A DNA stretch of 64,000 nucleotides from BOG-908 sp965198825. GTDB taxonomy: Bacteria; Pseudomonadota; Alphaproteobacteria; Acetobacterales; Acetobacteraceae. Where the stretch lies: NCBI GenBank assembly GCA_965198825.1, contig CBDAQB010000003.1, forward strand, positions 1,860,001 through 1,924,000, read 5' to 3'. Under the pieces are notes generated by a model. It was given only the letters and a program-made list of their open reading frames with translations, was not told the origin of the DNA and did no database searches. Position 1 is the stretch's first letter. Each line of letters begins with the position of its first letter. Below, piece by piece: positions 34,565 to 42,579 of this stretch. A program made the translations under genes and the position numbers.

Positions 34565-35549
34565 GATTCAACGACGGGGCCGCGCGCCTGCCCCCGCCGC
34601 CGCGGCACCCGCTCCTGCCAGGAAGCAGGAGGCCGAACGCCCACGCATGGTCGAGCCCGCACCGGCGTCGGACGTGCGCATGGAGGTCACCGCGCAGGTG
34701 CTGAACCTGAACCCCGGCCTCTACGCCGTGGAAGTGGCGCCAGCACAGCGCGACCAGATGATGAAGCTGGAGACGGGGCTGGCACTGCCTTGCGCCCGGC
34801 TCGATCCGCTGCCGCCGACCGGGCCGGGGCGCGCCTTCGTCTCCGTGCTCTCCGAAAGCTCGCTTCTCATGCCCGGGTCGCACCCGGCTTTCGTGCGTGT
34901 GTCAGGCGGCGTCGCGATGGCGCTGCTGACCGTTTACAAGATGGTGGGGCCGCACCTTCCGCCTGAGGTTCGCATCCGGCTGATTGGCGCTGCCGACCTC
35001 GATCCCGCCATACGCGCCGAAATCGAGCCGGCGGCGCATTCGCTGCCACTCACCGTGCTGGTGCATATCGAGCAGCATGGCGACCTCACCGCACCTGGTG
35101 GTCAATGGGCGATAGCACCCGGCCGCGGCGGCCGCGCCATCGAAGGGTTCGCCATCATGCCGGGCGGCGAGATCAGCGCCGACCAGATCGAATATCAGGC
35201 TTTGCTCGGCCAGGACTGGACGTCGCCCTGGACGGCAGGCGGGGAGTTCTGCGGCAGCCGCCAAATGGCACTGCCGCTGCTCGGCGTTCGCGTCAGGCTG
35301 CGCGCCGAGGCAGAGGCGCGTTTCCGCCTCGAGGTTTCGGGGCGCTATGCAGGCGGCGAGATCGTCCAGGTGAACGGCGGCGAACTTTGCCGCAACACCG
35401 CCGGCACGCCGCTCGAGGGTCTGCGTGTCGCCGTGCTGCCCAAGTCCACGCCGACAGCGGCACCGCCTTCCCGTGGGGCGGCGCGCGGGCCTGCTGCCGC
35501 CGCGGAGGCGGCGCAGCGGCGGCCGAAGCCGGGCCGGCCCCGCTCGTGA
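34557..35549 (+). CDS. Unknown protein of the glycosyltransferase cluster
   Basis: This is a 330-residue protein that I do not recognise. The N-terminal 40 and C-terminal 35 residues are disordered, rich in Ala, Pro and Arg. The core (about 45-295) is beta-rich, with repeated hydrophobic strands and a few Cys (GEFCGSRQ, GGELCRNTAG). There is no signal peptide or membrane helix. The ATG at 34557 lies inside the end of the preceding glycosyltransferase gene (eight-base overlap), so it is very likely a partner in the same pathway. Confidence 0.6.
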   Translation: MAEIQRRGRAPAPAAAAPAPARKQEAERPRMVEPAPASDVRMEVTAQVLNLNPGLYAVEVAPAQRDQMMKLETGLALPCARLDPLPPTGPGRAFVSVLSESSLLMPGSHPAFVRVSGGVAMALLTVYKMVGPHLPPEVRIRLIGAADLDPAIRAEIEPAAHSLPLTVLVHIEQHGDLTAPGGQWAIAPGRGGRAIEGFAIMPGGEISADQIEYQALLGQDWTSPWTAGGEFCGSRQMALPLLGVRVRLRAEAEARFRLEVSGRYAGGEIVQVNGGELCRNTAGTPLEGLRVAVLPKSTPTAAPPSRGAARGPAAAAEAAQRRPKPGRPRS

Positions 35550-35620
35550 CGGCGGCAGGCCACCGCCGCGCCTGCGATCTTTCCACACCGGACGACCCTG
35601 CGTTGCGGTAGAAGGAGACG

Positions 35621-37273
35621 ATGGACGACGACTCCAGCGGCCTGCGCCAGCCTGTGACCGGCCCAGCCTCGACGACGAGCCTCGAGCCGATGCCGGGCGG
35701 GCCGGGAGCTTATCGTCCGGCCGATACGGGACCGCGCGATTGTTTCCTGCAGACCTCGTCACAGGACGGCGCGCAGCCAGGCTTCTTCCGCGAAGCCGTG
35801 GAGGCCATCGTCGTGGCCCGCGGCGGCGGCATCATGATCCTGGGCTGGTGCGACGATCGCGACATGCCGCTCGACGCCATCACCGTCTCGAGCGCCACCT
35901 GGCGTGTGACGTTCGACGCCCGCAGCATGGTCCGCGTGCGCCGGCCTGACATCGAAGCGAGTGGCACGCAGTCGCCTTATGCCCTCGGCTTCTTCGGCCT
36001 GATCACCGCGCCCGCGCTGCGCGACACGCCGGACGTGCTGCAATGCTCGATCCAGGTTCGCAATGGTGCCGCCGCTCCGCGCGACGTGCCTGCGCGAAGC
36101 GTTTCTCCAGCGGAACTGCGCGACCTGGTGCTCGGTTATCTGGCGGCCGCCGTGTTCTTCGGCAATCCGCACATCGAAGGTGCAGCCTGCCTCGAACGCG
36201 GCCTTGGCAACCAGATCATTGCGCTGAACCGCGAAGTCGTGCGCCGGGTCACGGCATCACGCCATGTCGAGCGTTTCGGCACGGTGCGCCGTCAGCCGAA
36301 GGGCTCCATCGTGGTGTGCCTCTACGGCAAGCCCGAGTTCGTGTTCCTGCAGAACTGCCTGTTCGCCGGCCTTCCGGGTATCGAGGACTATGAACTGATT
36401 TATGTCTCCAACAGCCCGGAGCTGTCGGAGACCCTGCTGTCGGACGCCCGCGCCAGCCAGGCGATTTACGGCATTAACCAAACGGTTTTGTTGCTGTCAG
36501 GCAATGCAGGTTTTGCAGCCGCCAACAATGCCGGCATCAGCGGCGCGCTGGGCCGGCGCATCCTGATGGTCAACCCGGACGTGTTCCCGCGCCAGCTCGA
36601 TTGGGCCGCCCGGCACTCGGCGCTCTGCGCGGACCTTCCGGCAGCACAGACGCGCCTGTTTGGCGTGCCGCTTTACTACGACGACGGCTCGCTCATGCAT
36701 GGCGGCATGTATTTCGAGCTCGACAGCGCCGTCTCGCTGCATGGCGACGCCATCGAACGCAGCCGCATGGTGCGCGTGGAGCATTACGGCAAAGGCTCGC
36801 CCGAGTGGTCCGGCTCGCATGTCAGCCCGCGCCCGGTTCCCGCGGTCACCGGCGCATTCATGTCGGCCGACCGTGCGTGGTTTGAACACCTGGGCGGGTT
36901 TTCCGAAGATTTTGTCTTCGGGCATTACGAAGATGCCGATCTCTGCCTGAAAAGCCTGGAGAAGGGCACGCCAACCTGGCTGCACGATCTTCGCCTTTGG
37001 CATCTCGAAGGAAAGGGATCGATCAGGCGTCCTCATCACGAAGGCGGCTCGCTGGTGAACCGCTGGAATTTCACGCGACGCTGGTCGCAGATGATCGCTG
37101 GCGGCTTGACCGGCCCGTCGCCGAGCCATCCGCTCATGGCCGCCGCCGCTGTGCAGGCTTCCGCCACTATCGCGGCACTTGCCATTCCGCCAGTGCCTTC
37201 TTCGTCGGCGTCGCCGCTCGCATCCGGACCTCGCCGCGGCAGGGTGGCGAAGCCTGCCGCCATGCGGTCCTGA
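35621..37273 (+). CDS. Family 2 glycosyltransferase
   Basis: This is a 550-residue protein. An N-terminal part of about 220 residues of unknown role precedes a GT2-type catalytic domain. That domain has SIVVCLYGKPEFVFLQNCLF, LLSGNAGFAAANNAGI, the metal-binding-type MVNPDVFP, then PAVTGAFMSADRAWFEHLGGFSEDF and HYEDADLCLK. The NAGFAAANN and GGF-EDF / EDADLC pattern is that of rhamnosyl-type transferases. AGGAGA precedes the ATG. It is part of the surface-glycan set with the genes on both sides. Confidence 0.83.
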   Translation: MDDDSSGLRQPVTGPASTTSLEPMPGGPGAYRPADTGPRDCFLQTSSQDGAQPGFFREAVEAIVVARGGGIMILGWCDDRDMPLDAITVSSATWRVTFDARSMVRVRRPDIEASGTQSPYALGFFGLITAPALRDTPDVLQCSIQVRNGAAAPRDVPARSVSPAELRDLVLGYLAAAVFFGNPHIEGAACLERGLGNQIIALNREVVRRVTASRHVERFGTVRRQPKGSIVVCLYGKPEFVFLQNCLFAGLPGIEDYELIYVSNSPELSETLLSDARASQAIYGINQTVLLLSGNAGFAAANNAGISGALGRRILMVNPDVFPRQLDWAARHSALCADLPAAQTRLFGVPLYYDDGSLMHGGMYFELDSAVSLHGDAIERSRMVRVEHYGKGSPEWSGSHVSPRPVPAVTGAFMSADRAWFEHLGGFSEDFVFGHYEDADLCLKSLEKGTPTWLHDLRLWHLEGKGSIRRPHHEGGSLVNRWNFTRRWSQMIAGGLTGPSPSHPLMAAAAVQASATIAALAIPPVPSSSASPLASGPRRGRVAKPAAMRS

Positions 37274-37283
37274 CGGCACGATT

Positions 37284-38567
37284 TTGAAAGTTCTCCTAGC
37301 CAGCCTCTTTCATCCGGAACTCGTGCGTGGCGGTGCGCAGCAGATCTGCTACGAACTCTTCGAAGGGCTCAAGCTGCTGCCCGATGTCGAGCCTGTCCTG
37401 CTCGCCGCCATCGACCCGACGCATGCCACCTTCTACAAGGCGGGCGCCTGCATCACCGGCTTCGACGGCAGGCCGAACGAATTCCTGTTCCTCAGCCGCG
37501 ACTATGATTTCTGGTGGCACAAGAACAGCGACAGCAGGCTGCTCGAGGCCTACGCCGAATTCCTGCGGGAAGTGAAGCCGGACGTGGTGCACTTCCATCA
37601 TTTCGTGTTGTTCGGCCTCGATCTTATCACCTTCACCCGCCGTATCCTGCCGCATGCCCGCATCGTCTTTACGCTGCACGAATTCATGTCCATCTGCGCT
37701 GCCAACGGCCAGATGCTGCGCGTTCAGGATGGCTCGCTATGCCATCGCGCCAGCCCGGTGCGCTGCAACCAATGCTTCCCTGAGCACGGCCCGGAAATCT
37801 TCTTCATGCGAGAAATGTGGGTGAAGCGGCATTTCGACAACGTGGACGCGTTCACCACGCCTAGCCGCTACATGACCAGGCATTTCACCGACTGGGGCAT
37901 CGCGCCCTCCCGGCTTACCTGCGTCACCAATGGCCAGCGCGATTACAGCCTCGGCGAGCAGCCTCCCGCTTACCACGGCCGGCGCGTGCGCTTTGGTTTC
38001 TTCGGGCAGTTGATCGACAACAAAGGCGTCTGGCTGATCCTGCAGGCGGTCAGCCAACTCCGCGCAGAAGGCTTTGGAGATTTCATCGTAGAAATCAACG
38101 GCGGCAACATCGCCCTCGCGACCGAGGAGCGCCGACTCGAAATCGAAGCGTTCCGCGCTGCCGAGGAAGCCCTGCCCTACGAGCAACGGCGCGTCGTCTT
38201 CAACGGCACTTACGAAGTGGACCAGCTTCCCGCCCGCATGGCGCGCATCGATTGGTGCATCGTGCCATCCGTCTGGTGGGAGACCTTCGCCCTTGTCGTC
38301 TCCGAAGCCTGGATGTTCGGCCGTCCCGTGATCGCTTCGGACATCGGCGCCATGCGCGAACGGGTGACGCATGGCAAGGACGGCCTGCTGTTCTCGGCAG
38401 GCAGCGCGCGCGCGTTGGCCGAAACCATGCGGCGCGCCATGACCGAGGAGGGGCTGTGGGATCACCTGGCGGCAGGGATCGTGGCGCCGCCGTCGCGTGA
38501 TGTCATGGTGAGCGAGATGTTGGAGGTTTATGCGCGGGCTGGGGTTTTTCGGGAGGCTGTTGCTTAG
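37284..38567 (+). CDS. Family 4 glycosyltransferase
   Basis: The product has 427 residues when started at the TTG of LKVLLASLFHPELVRGGAQ, ten bases after the previous stop. The upstream frame to 37179 overlaps that gene and was rejected. GT-B fold: the N-terminal domain has GGAQQICYELFEGL and VVHFHHFVLFGLDL. The C-terminal domain has FGFFGQLIDNKGVWLILQA, the donor-binding E-x7-E region VPSVWWETFALVVSEAWMFG and VIASDIGAMRERV. Cysteines in CHRASPVRCNQCFP suggest a small metal or disulfide site, as in some capsule transferases. It is the last gene before a terminator-like element. Confidence 0.87.
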   Translation: MKVLLASLFHPELVRGGAQQICYELFEGLKLLPDVEPVLLAAIDPTHATFYKAGACITGFDGRPNEFLFLSRDYDFWWHKNSDSRLLEAYAEFLREVKPDVVHFHHFVLFGLDLITFTRRILPHARIVFTLHEFMSICAANGQMLRVQDGSLCHRASPVRCNQCFPEHGPEIFFMREMWVKRHFDNVDAFTTPSRYMTRHFTDWGIAPSRLTCVTNGQRDYSLGEQPPAYHGRRVRFGFFGQLIDNKGVWLILQAVSQLRAEGFGDFIVEINGGNIALATEERRLEIEAFRAAEEALPYEQRRVVFNGTYEVDQLPARMARIDWCIVPSVWWETFALVVSEAWMFGRPVIASDIGAMRERVTHGKDGLLFSAGSARALAETMRRAMTEEGLWDHLAAGIVAPPSRDVMVSEMLEVYARAGVFREAVA

Positions 38568-38568
38568 G

Positions 38569-38699
38569 GAAGGAAGGTCTTCTTTTTTGAAAAAAAGAAG
38601 CAAAAAACTTTTACTTGTTTGGGCTGGGCCTTTGTCACTGTCTCGGTCCCCGGGTCCAAAAGTTTTTTGCTTCTTTTTTTCAAAAAAGAAGACCTTTCT
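38569..38699. repeat. Palindromic terminator-like element, copy 4
   Basis: This is the best-preserved copy: both arms are exact (GAAGCAAAAAACTTTT and AAAAGTTTTTTGCTTC, each bordered by a T/A tract and AAGAAG). The centre contains TTTGGGCTGGGCC and CTCGGTCCCCGGGTCC. It fills the space between two convergent stop codons (38567 and 38700). Confidence 0.85.
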
Positions 38700-39785
38700 T
38701 CACTCGCTAAAATAACTCTCCCACCCATACCCGAACATCGCCATCATGGGCGAAGCAAGGCTTGTGATCGCCTCGACATCCTCCTCCTGCACGCGAGGAA
38801 GATCGGTGACCAGAAGCGGCGGCGGCGCATGGCCGGCGTCGTCGGCGCCTTGAGTGAGGCTTTCGGTGAGTGCTGCCGACGTGGCGGCATCGAGGGCGAG
38901 CAGGTCGGCGATCGCGAACGCGGCGTTGCCCGGATTATGATGAAGCTCGAATTGATCGATGGTGATGGCGTTCTTTCCAACGCGATCGCGCACTTCCGAC
39001 CAGGCCTGCATTTCGCGGGTCCAGTTCCCGACATGCTCGCGCAGAGGGCGGCCGGGGTCGGCGGCGCCGCGGGCGGCCACGCTCTCCATCATGCGGCTGC
39101 CTATGAAGATGAAGCGCGCCTTCGGCCAAATGGCACGCATGGTGGCGACCGACTGAATCGCGGCCAGGCCCGGCGTATTGTCCAGCCAGTCCACCCCTTG
39201 AGGGAATTGCTCCGCCATGGCCCTGGCGAACATCCGGCGGATGCCGCGCTGGAAGTATGCGGCGTCGATATGCCTGATCATCGCGTCCGCGCCTGCGGTG
39301 GCGAGCCCCTGGCGGTAGAACTGGCCGGTGACGCGTATCAATTGTTGAGCCAGAGGAAGCAGGCGGCCCTGCATTGTCCCTGCCATATGCGCCTCGTGGA
39401 TCAGGCTGTAGGCGACCCGGTCCGCCGCAGTGGGGGCGTTGCCGAGGATGAACAGCGGCGCGGCGCTACGCTCCCCTGGCTTGCCGGTGCGCGCCTGGTC
39501 TGGCGTGGCGCCCGGAGCGCCTTCGGTGTGCTGGGTGTCGGCGTTGTCGTCGGCGGCTTCTGTCATCGGGAGGGCATCGTCCGCCTCAGGACTGAGCACC
39601 GCAGACGGCGTTTCGTCGGCCGTTGGAAGGGGCAGCGGCTCTGTCAACTCGGCCGCGGGCTCGACATGCCCATAAGGCGGCGGTTCCACTCTGGCAGTTT
39701 CGCGGGCGTGCCCGTCGCCCGGAGCCTCCTGCTCAATGTCGGGCGTTGGCGTCAGGAGCCGGGACAGGAGGGACCGTAATGCCAT
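38700..39785 (-). CDS. Sulfotransferase-like protein
   Basis: This is a 361-residue protein. The first 110 residues are acidic and Pro/Ala-rich, probably disordered. The rest resembles the sulfotransferase fold: FILGNAPTAADRVAYSLI in place of the PAPS-binding loop, WLDNTPG, ARFIFIGSRMMESVAA in the 3'-phosphate-binding position, and AITIDQFELHHNPGNAAFAIADLLALD near the end. The usual G-x-x-RSGTT loop is not conserved, so catalytic function is uncertain. The start at 39785 (MALRSLLSRLL) is chosen from an open frame beginning at 39833. Its neighbours make glycans, which could be its substrate. Confidence 0.5.
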   Translation of the reverse strand: MALRSLLSRLLTPTPDIEQEAPGDGHARETARVEPPPYGHVEPAAELTEPLPLPTADETPSAVLSPEADDALPMTEAADDNADTQHTEGAPGATPDQARTGKPGERSAAPLFILGNAPTAADRVAYSLIHEAHMAGTMQGRLLPLAQQLIRVTGQFYRQGLATAGADAMIRHIDAAYFQRGIRRMFARAMAEQFPQGVDWLDNTPGLAAIQSVATMRAIWPKARFIFIGSRMMESVAARGAADPGRPLREHVGNWTREMQAWSEVRDRVGKNAITIDQFELHHNPGNAAFAIADLLALDAATSAALTESLTQGADDAGHAPPPLLVTDLPRVQEEDVEAITSLASPMMAMFGYGWESYFSE

Positions 39786-39936
39786 TGAAGCTGAAAAACC
39801 TTTCGGCCTGAACCGCTTTGTCCGGGCGGGCAAATGGCGCCGATCCTATACCGAAAGCGTTAAGAGCCGGCAAACCCAGGGATGGCTTGTGATGTTGCGG
39901 GGCTTGGACGTGCGCGGTATAGGAGCCGCCCGGTAA

Positions 39937-40011
<75 letters not shown>

Positions 40012-40361
40012 TCAGCTTCAGCGAATCAGGCCGTGGATCAAGTGCTGGAGCGGCTGGGACAGGCCTGGAAGTAGCGCGGTCCGAAGGCGCTACGTGACCT
40101 GTGAGCGCGAGGTATGGCCGTCTAGGTATGCTTTCTGAGCACGCTCCCGCGGCTTAGTGACGAGACGCGCCCATCTGCATTGGCTTACCCGATCATTAAG
40201 TGTGTAATAAGCGGTGAAATGCACGCTCAGACAGAAGCTAAGCCGAGCTATCACTATCCTGAGTTGTTCCGGAGCACTAATTGTTGGGTATCCCAGTACT
40301 CGGTGGGTCGGCTTCAATCAGCCCCGGGCCCCAATCCACCACGGGCCAGGAATGCCAAGAT
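40012..40361. other. Intergenic region after tRNA-Thr
   Basis: These 350 bases have no convincing gene. Directly after the tRNA, one frame reads SASANQAVDQVLERLGQAWK and then stops (40013-40075), which looks like the tail of a lost gene. A hairpin GTAGCGC...GCGCTAC (40071-40093) may help end the tRNA transcript. The second half is less GC-rich and should contain the promoter of the GGDEF-EAL gene. Confidence 0.45.
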
Positions 40362-42470
40362 ATGGCGCTGATCGTCGTCGTCGATGACAGGAACACCAAC
40401 AGGCTGATCTTCTCGCGCCTGGCCGCCTCCATCAAGGAAGGCGCTGTCGTGGAGGCGTTCAGCGACCCGGCCCTGATGCTGGAATGGATCAAGTCGCATG
40501 CGCCCGACCTGGTCATCACCGACTACAAAATGCCCGGCATGGACGGCGCGGAATTCATACGCCGTCTGAGGGCCCTGCCGGAAGGCGTTGATGTTCCTGT
40601 CATCGTCATCACCGCCTACGAGGACCGCGACTTCCGGCTGCGTGCGCTCGATGCCGGCGCCACCGACTTCCTGCAGAGCCCGGTTGACCACCAGGAGTTC
40701 GTCACGCGGGGGCGCAACCTCCTCAACCTTGGCCAGCAGCAGAAGCTGATACGCGACAGGGCCGAAGGCCTGCAGCGCGAATTGCAGAAAAGCGAGCAGT
40801 CGCGCGAAATCGCCATACGCGACAGCCGGCTCCGGCTGGTCCAGGTCATCGACACCATCCCGGCCCTGATCAGCGCGGTGGACGAGGACGGCCGGCGCGT
40901 CTTCGTGAACCAGTTCGGCGCCACCCTGCTGCCTGCGACACCGCCCAACGCGCGCCCGAAACTCGGCAAGCGCGACGCTCAGGTCCTGCGGACCGGCGCC
41001 CCCATCGAGGGCTACGAAGAGGACATCATCGACCGGGACGGCAAGCACCGCACCTTCCTGACAAGCAAGTTCCCGTTGCAGACAGAGGGGGCTGCGCGGA
41101 CCGTGCTGACCACCTCGTTCGACATCTCCGAGCGGCGCCAGGCAGAGCAGGCGATGCGGCACCTGGCGCACCATGACACGCTCACCGGCCTGCCGAACCG
41201 CCTCCTCCTCAACAGCGTGCTGACAGCCGAGCTCGCGCGGTCGGCCGCGACAGGGCGCAGCTTCGCCCTGCATTTCATCGACCTCGACCGCTTCAAGAAC
41301 ATCAACGACGGTTTCGGGCACGAGCATGGCGACAAGCTGCTGTGCGAAATCGCCGCCCGCCTGTCGCTCGCCATACGTCGCGGCGACAGCGTCGCGCGGC
41401 TAGGAGGCGACGAGTTCGCCATCGTTCAGACCGATGTCGCCAATGCGGAGGAGGCGCAGAACTTCGCCGACCGGATCATCGCCGCCGTCTCGCAGCCGTT
41501 CGAAATCGAGCACCACGCCGCCACCATCAGCGCCAGCATCGGCATCACGCTCGCACCTGCCGACGCAGGCACCGCCGAGCAACTCCTGAAGAACGCCGAT
41601 CTCGCCATGTATCGCGCCAAGCGGGAGGGAAGGAGCTGCTGGCGTTTCTTTGCGGCCGAAATGCAGACGCTGGCCCGCGCCTCGGTCCTGCTGGAAATCG
41701 ACCTTCGCCTCAGCATCGAGCGCGGCGAGTTCATGATGTGCTACCAGCCGCAGGTGGACGTGCAAACCGGCCGCGTGGTCGGCGCCGAAGCGCTGCTGCG
41801 CTGGCAGCGGCCAGGCCACGGACTGGTTTACCCGCACGAATTCCTGACCCTGGCGGAGGACACCGGCCTGATCGTGCCGATCAACCGCTGGGTCGTGCGC
41901 GAAGTCTGCCGACAGGCGGCCGAGTGGGCCGATGCCGGAACGCCCATCCAGGTCGGCATCAACATCTCCTCCGCTGTGTTCCACGGCGACAATCTTCGCG
42001 AACTGATTGTCGATACGCTGCACCAGAGCGGCCTCGATCCTTCCTTGCTGGAGCTGGAACTGACCGAGAGCACGCTGCTGGAGAACCAGCGCGAGGTCGC
42101 CGGCGACCTCCACGCTTTGCGCCGGATGGGCGTGCGCGTCGCCATCGACGATTTCGGCACGGGCTACTCTTCGCTGGCCTATCTGCAGCGCCTGCCGATC
42201 GACCGGCTGAAGGTGGACCGCTCTTTCATCCAGGATCTCGATGACAGCGCCAACGGCACCGCCATCGTGGATGCCGTCGTCGGCATAGGCAGGAGCCTCG
42301 ACATGGAGGTCATGGCAGAGGGCGTGGAGACGTCCAAGCAGCTCAGCCGGGTCATCGCGTCGGGCTGCCGCTACGTGCAGGGATGGTATTTCAGCAAGGC
42401 GCTGCCGCCGGACGCCTTTGCGGCCTATCTCGCTTCCGGCCTCGCCATGCCGCTCGTCGAAGCAGAGTGA
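40362..42470 (+). CDS. REC-PAS-GGDEF-EAL cyclic di-GMP regulator
   Basis: This 702-residue response regulator has output domains for making and breaking cyclic di-GMP. Receiver: residues 1-120 with Asp54 (VITDYKMPGMDG); its Lys position reads LQSP, so the usual Lys may be lost. PAS: about 165-285. GGDEF: about 290-450 with an intact active site GGDEF at 348-352. EAL: about 460-700 with intact E476-A-L and downstream DDFGTGYSS. Both catalytic motifs look functional. The ATG at 40362 was preferred because an upstream frame to 40281 only adds non-conserved sequence. It precedes the RpfC-like kinase gene by 109 bases and is its likely output. Confidence 0.9.
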   Translation: MALIVVVDDRNTNRLIFSRLAASIKEGAVVEAFSDPALMLEWIKSHAPDLVITDYKMPGMDGAEFIRRLRALPEGVDVPVIVITAYEDRDFRLRALDAGATDFLQSPVDHQEFVTRGRNLLNLGQQQKLIRDRAEGLQRELQKSEQSREIAIRDSRLRLVQVIDTIPALISAVDEDGRRVFVNQFGATLLPATPPNARPKLGKRDAQVLRTGAPIEGYEEDIIDRDGKHRTFLTSKFPLQTEGAARTVLTTSFDISERRQAEQAMRHLAHHDTLTGLPNRLLLNSVLTAELARSAATGRSFALHFIDLDRFKNINDGFGHEHGDKLLCEIAARLSLAIRRGDSVARLGGDEFAIVQTDVANAEEAQNFADRIIAAVSQPFEIEHHAATISASIGITLAPADAGTAEQLLKNADLAMYRAKREGRSCWRFFAAEMQTLARASVLLEIDLRLSIERGEFMMCYQPQVDVQTGRVVGAEALLRWQRPGHGLVYPHEFLTLAEDTGLIVPINRWVVREVCRQAAEWADAGTPIQVGINISSAVFHGDNLRELIVDTLHQSGLDPSLLELELTESTLLENQREVAGDLHALRRMGVRVAIDDFGTGYSSLAYLQRLPIDRLKVDRSFIQDLDDSANGTAIVDAVVGIGRSLDMEVMAEGVETSKQLSRVIASGCRYVQGWYFSKALPPDAFAAYLASGLAMPLVEAE

Positions 42471-42579
42471 GTTCGGGCTCACCTCGAGGCCTAGGGCCAA
42501 TGACCTATCGCCTCGGTGGTGGAATACGCGGCCGCCGGGCTTCATAAAGATGGGGAATTATCCAGGACAAACCGTTGCG

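Noticed and set aside
38530..38715. Short frames translating the repeats (peptides with SFLKKRSKKLL or FCFFFSKKK)
   Set aside because: They are translations of the poly-A/poly-T arms of the intergenic elements and recur at every copy, so they are not genes.
40180..40371. 63-codon plus-strand frame before the GGDEF-EAL gene
   Set aside because: No motif or ribosome site, and it overlaps the better-supported start of the regulator.
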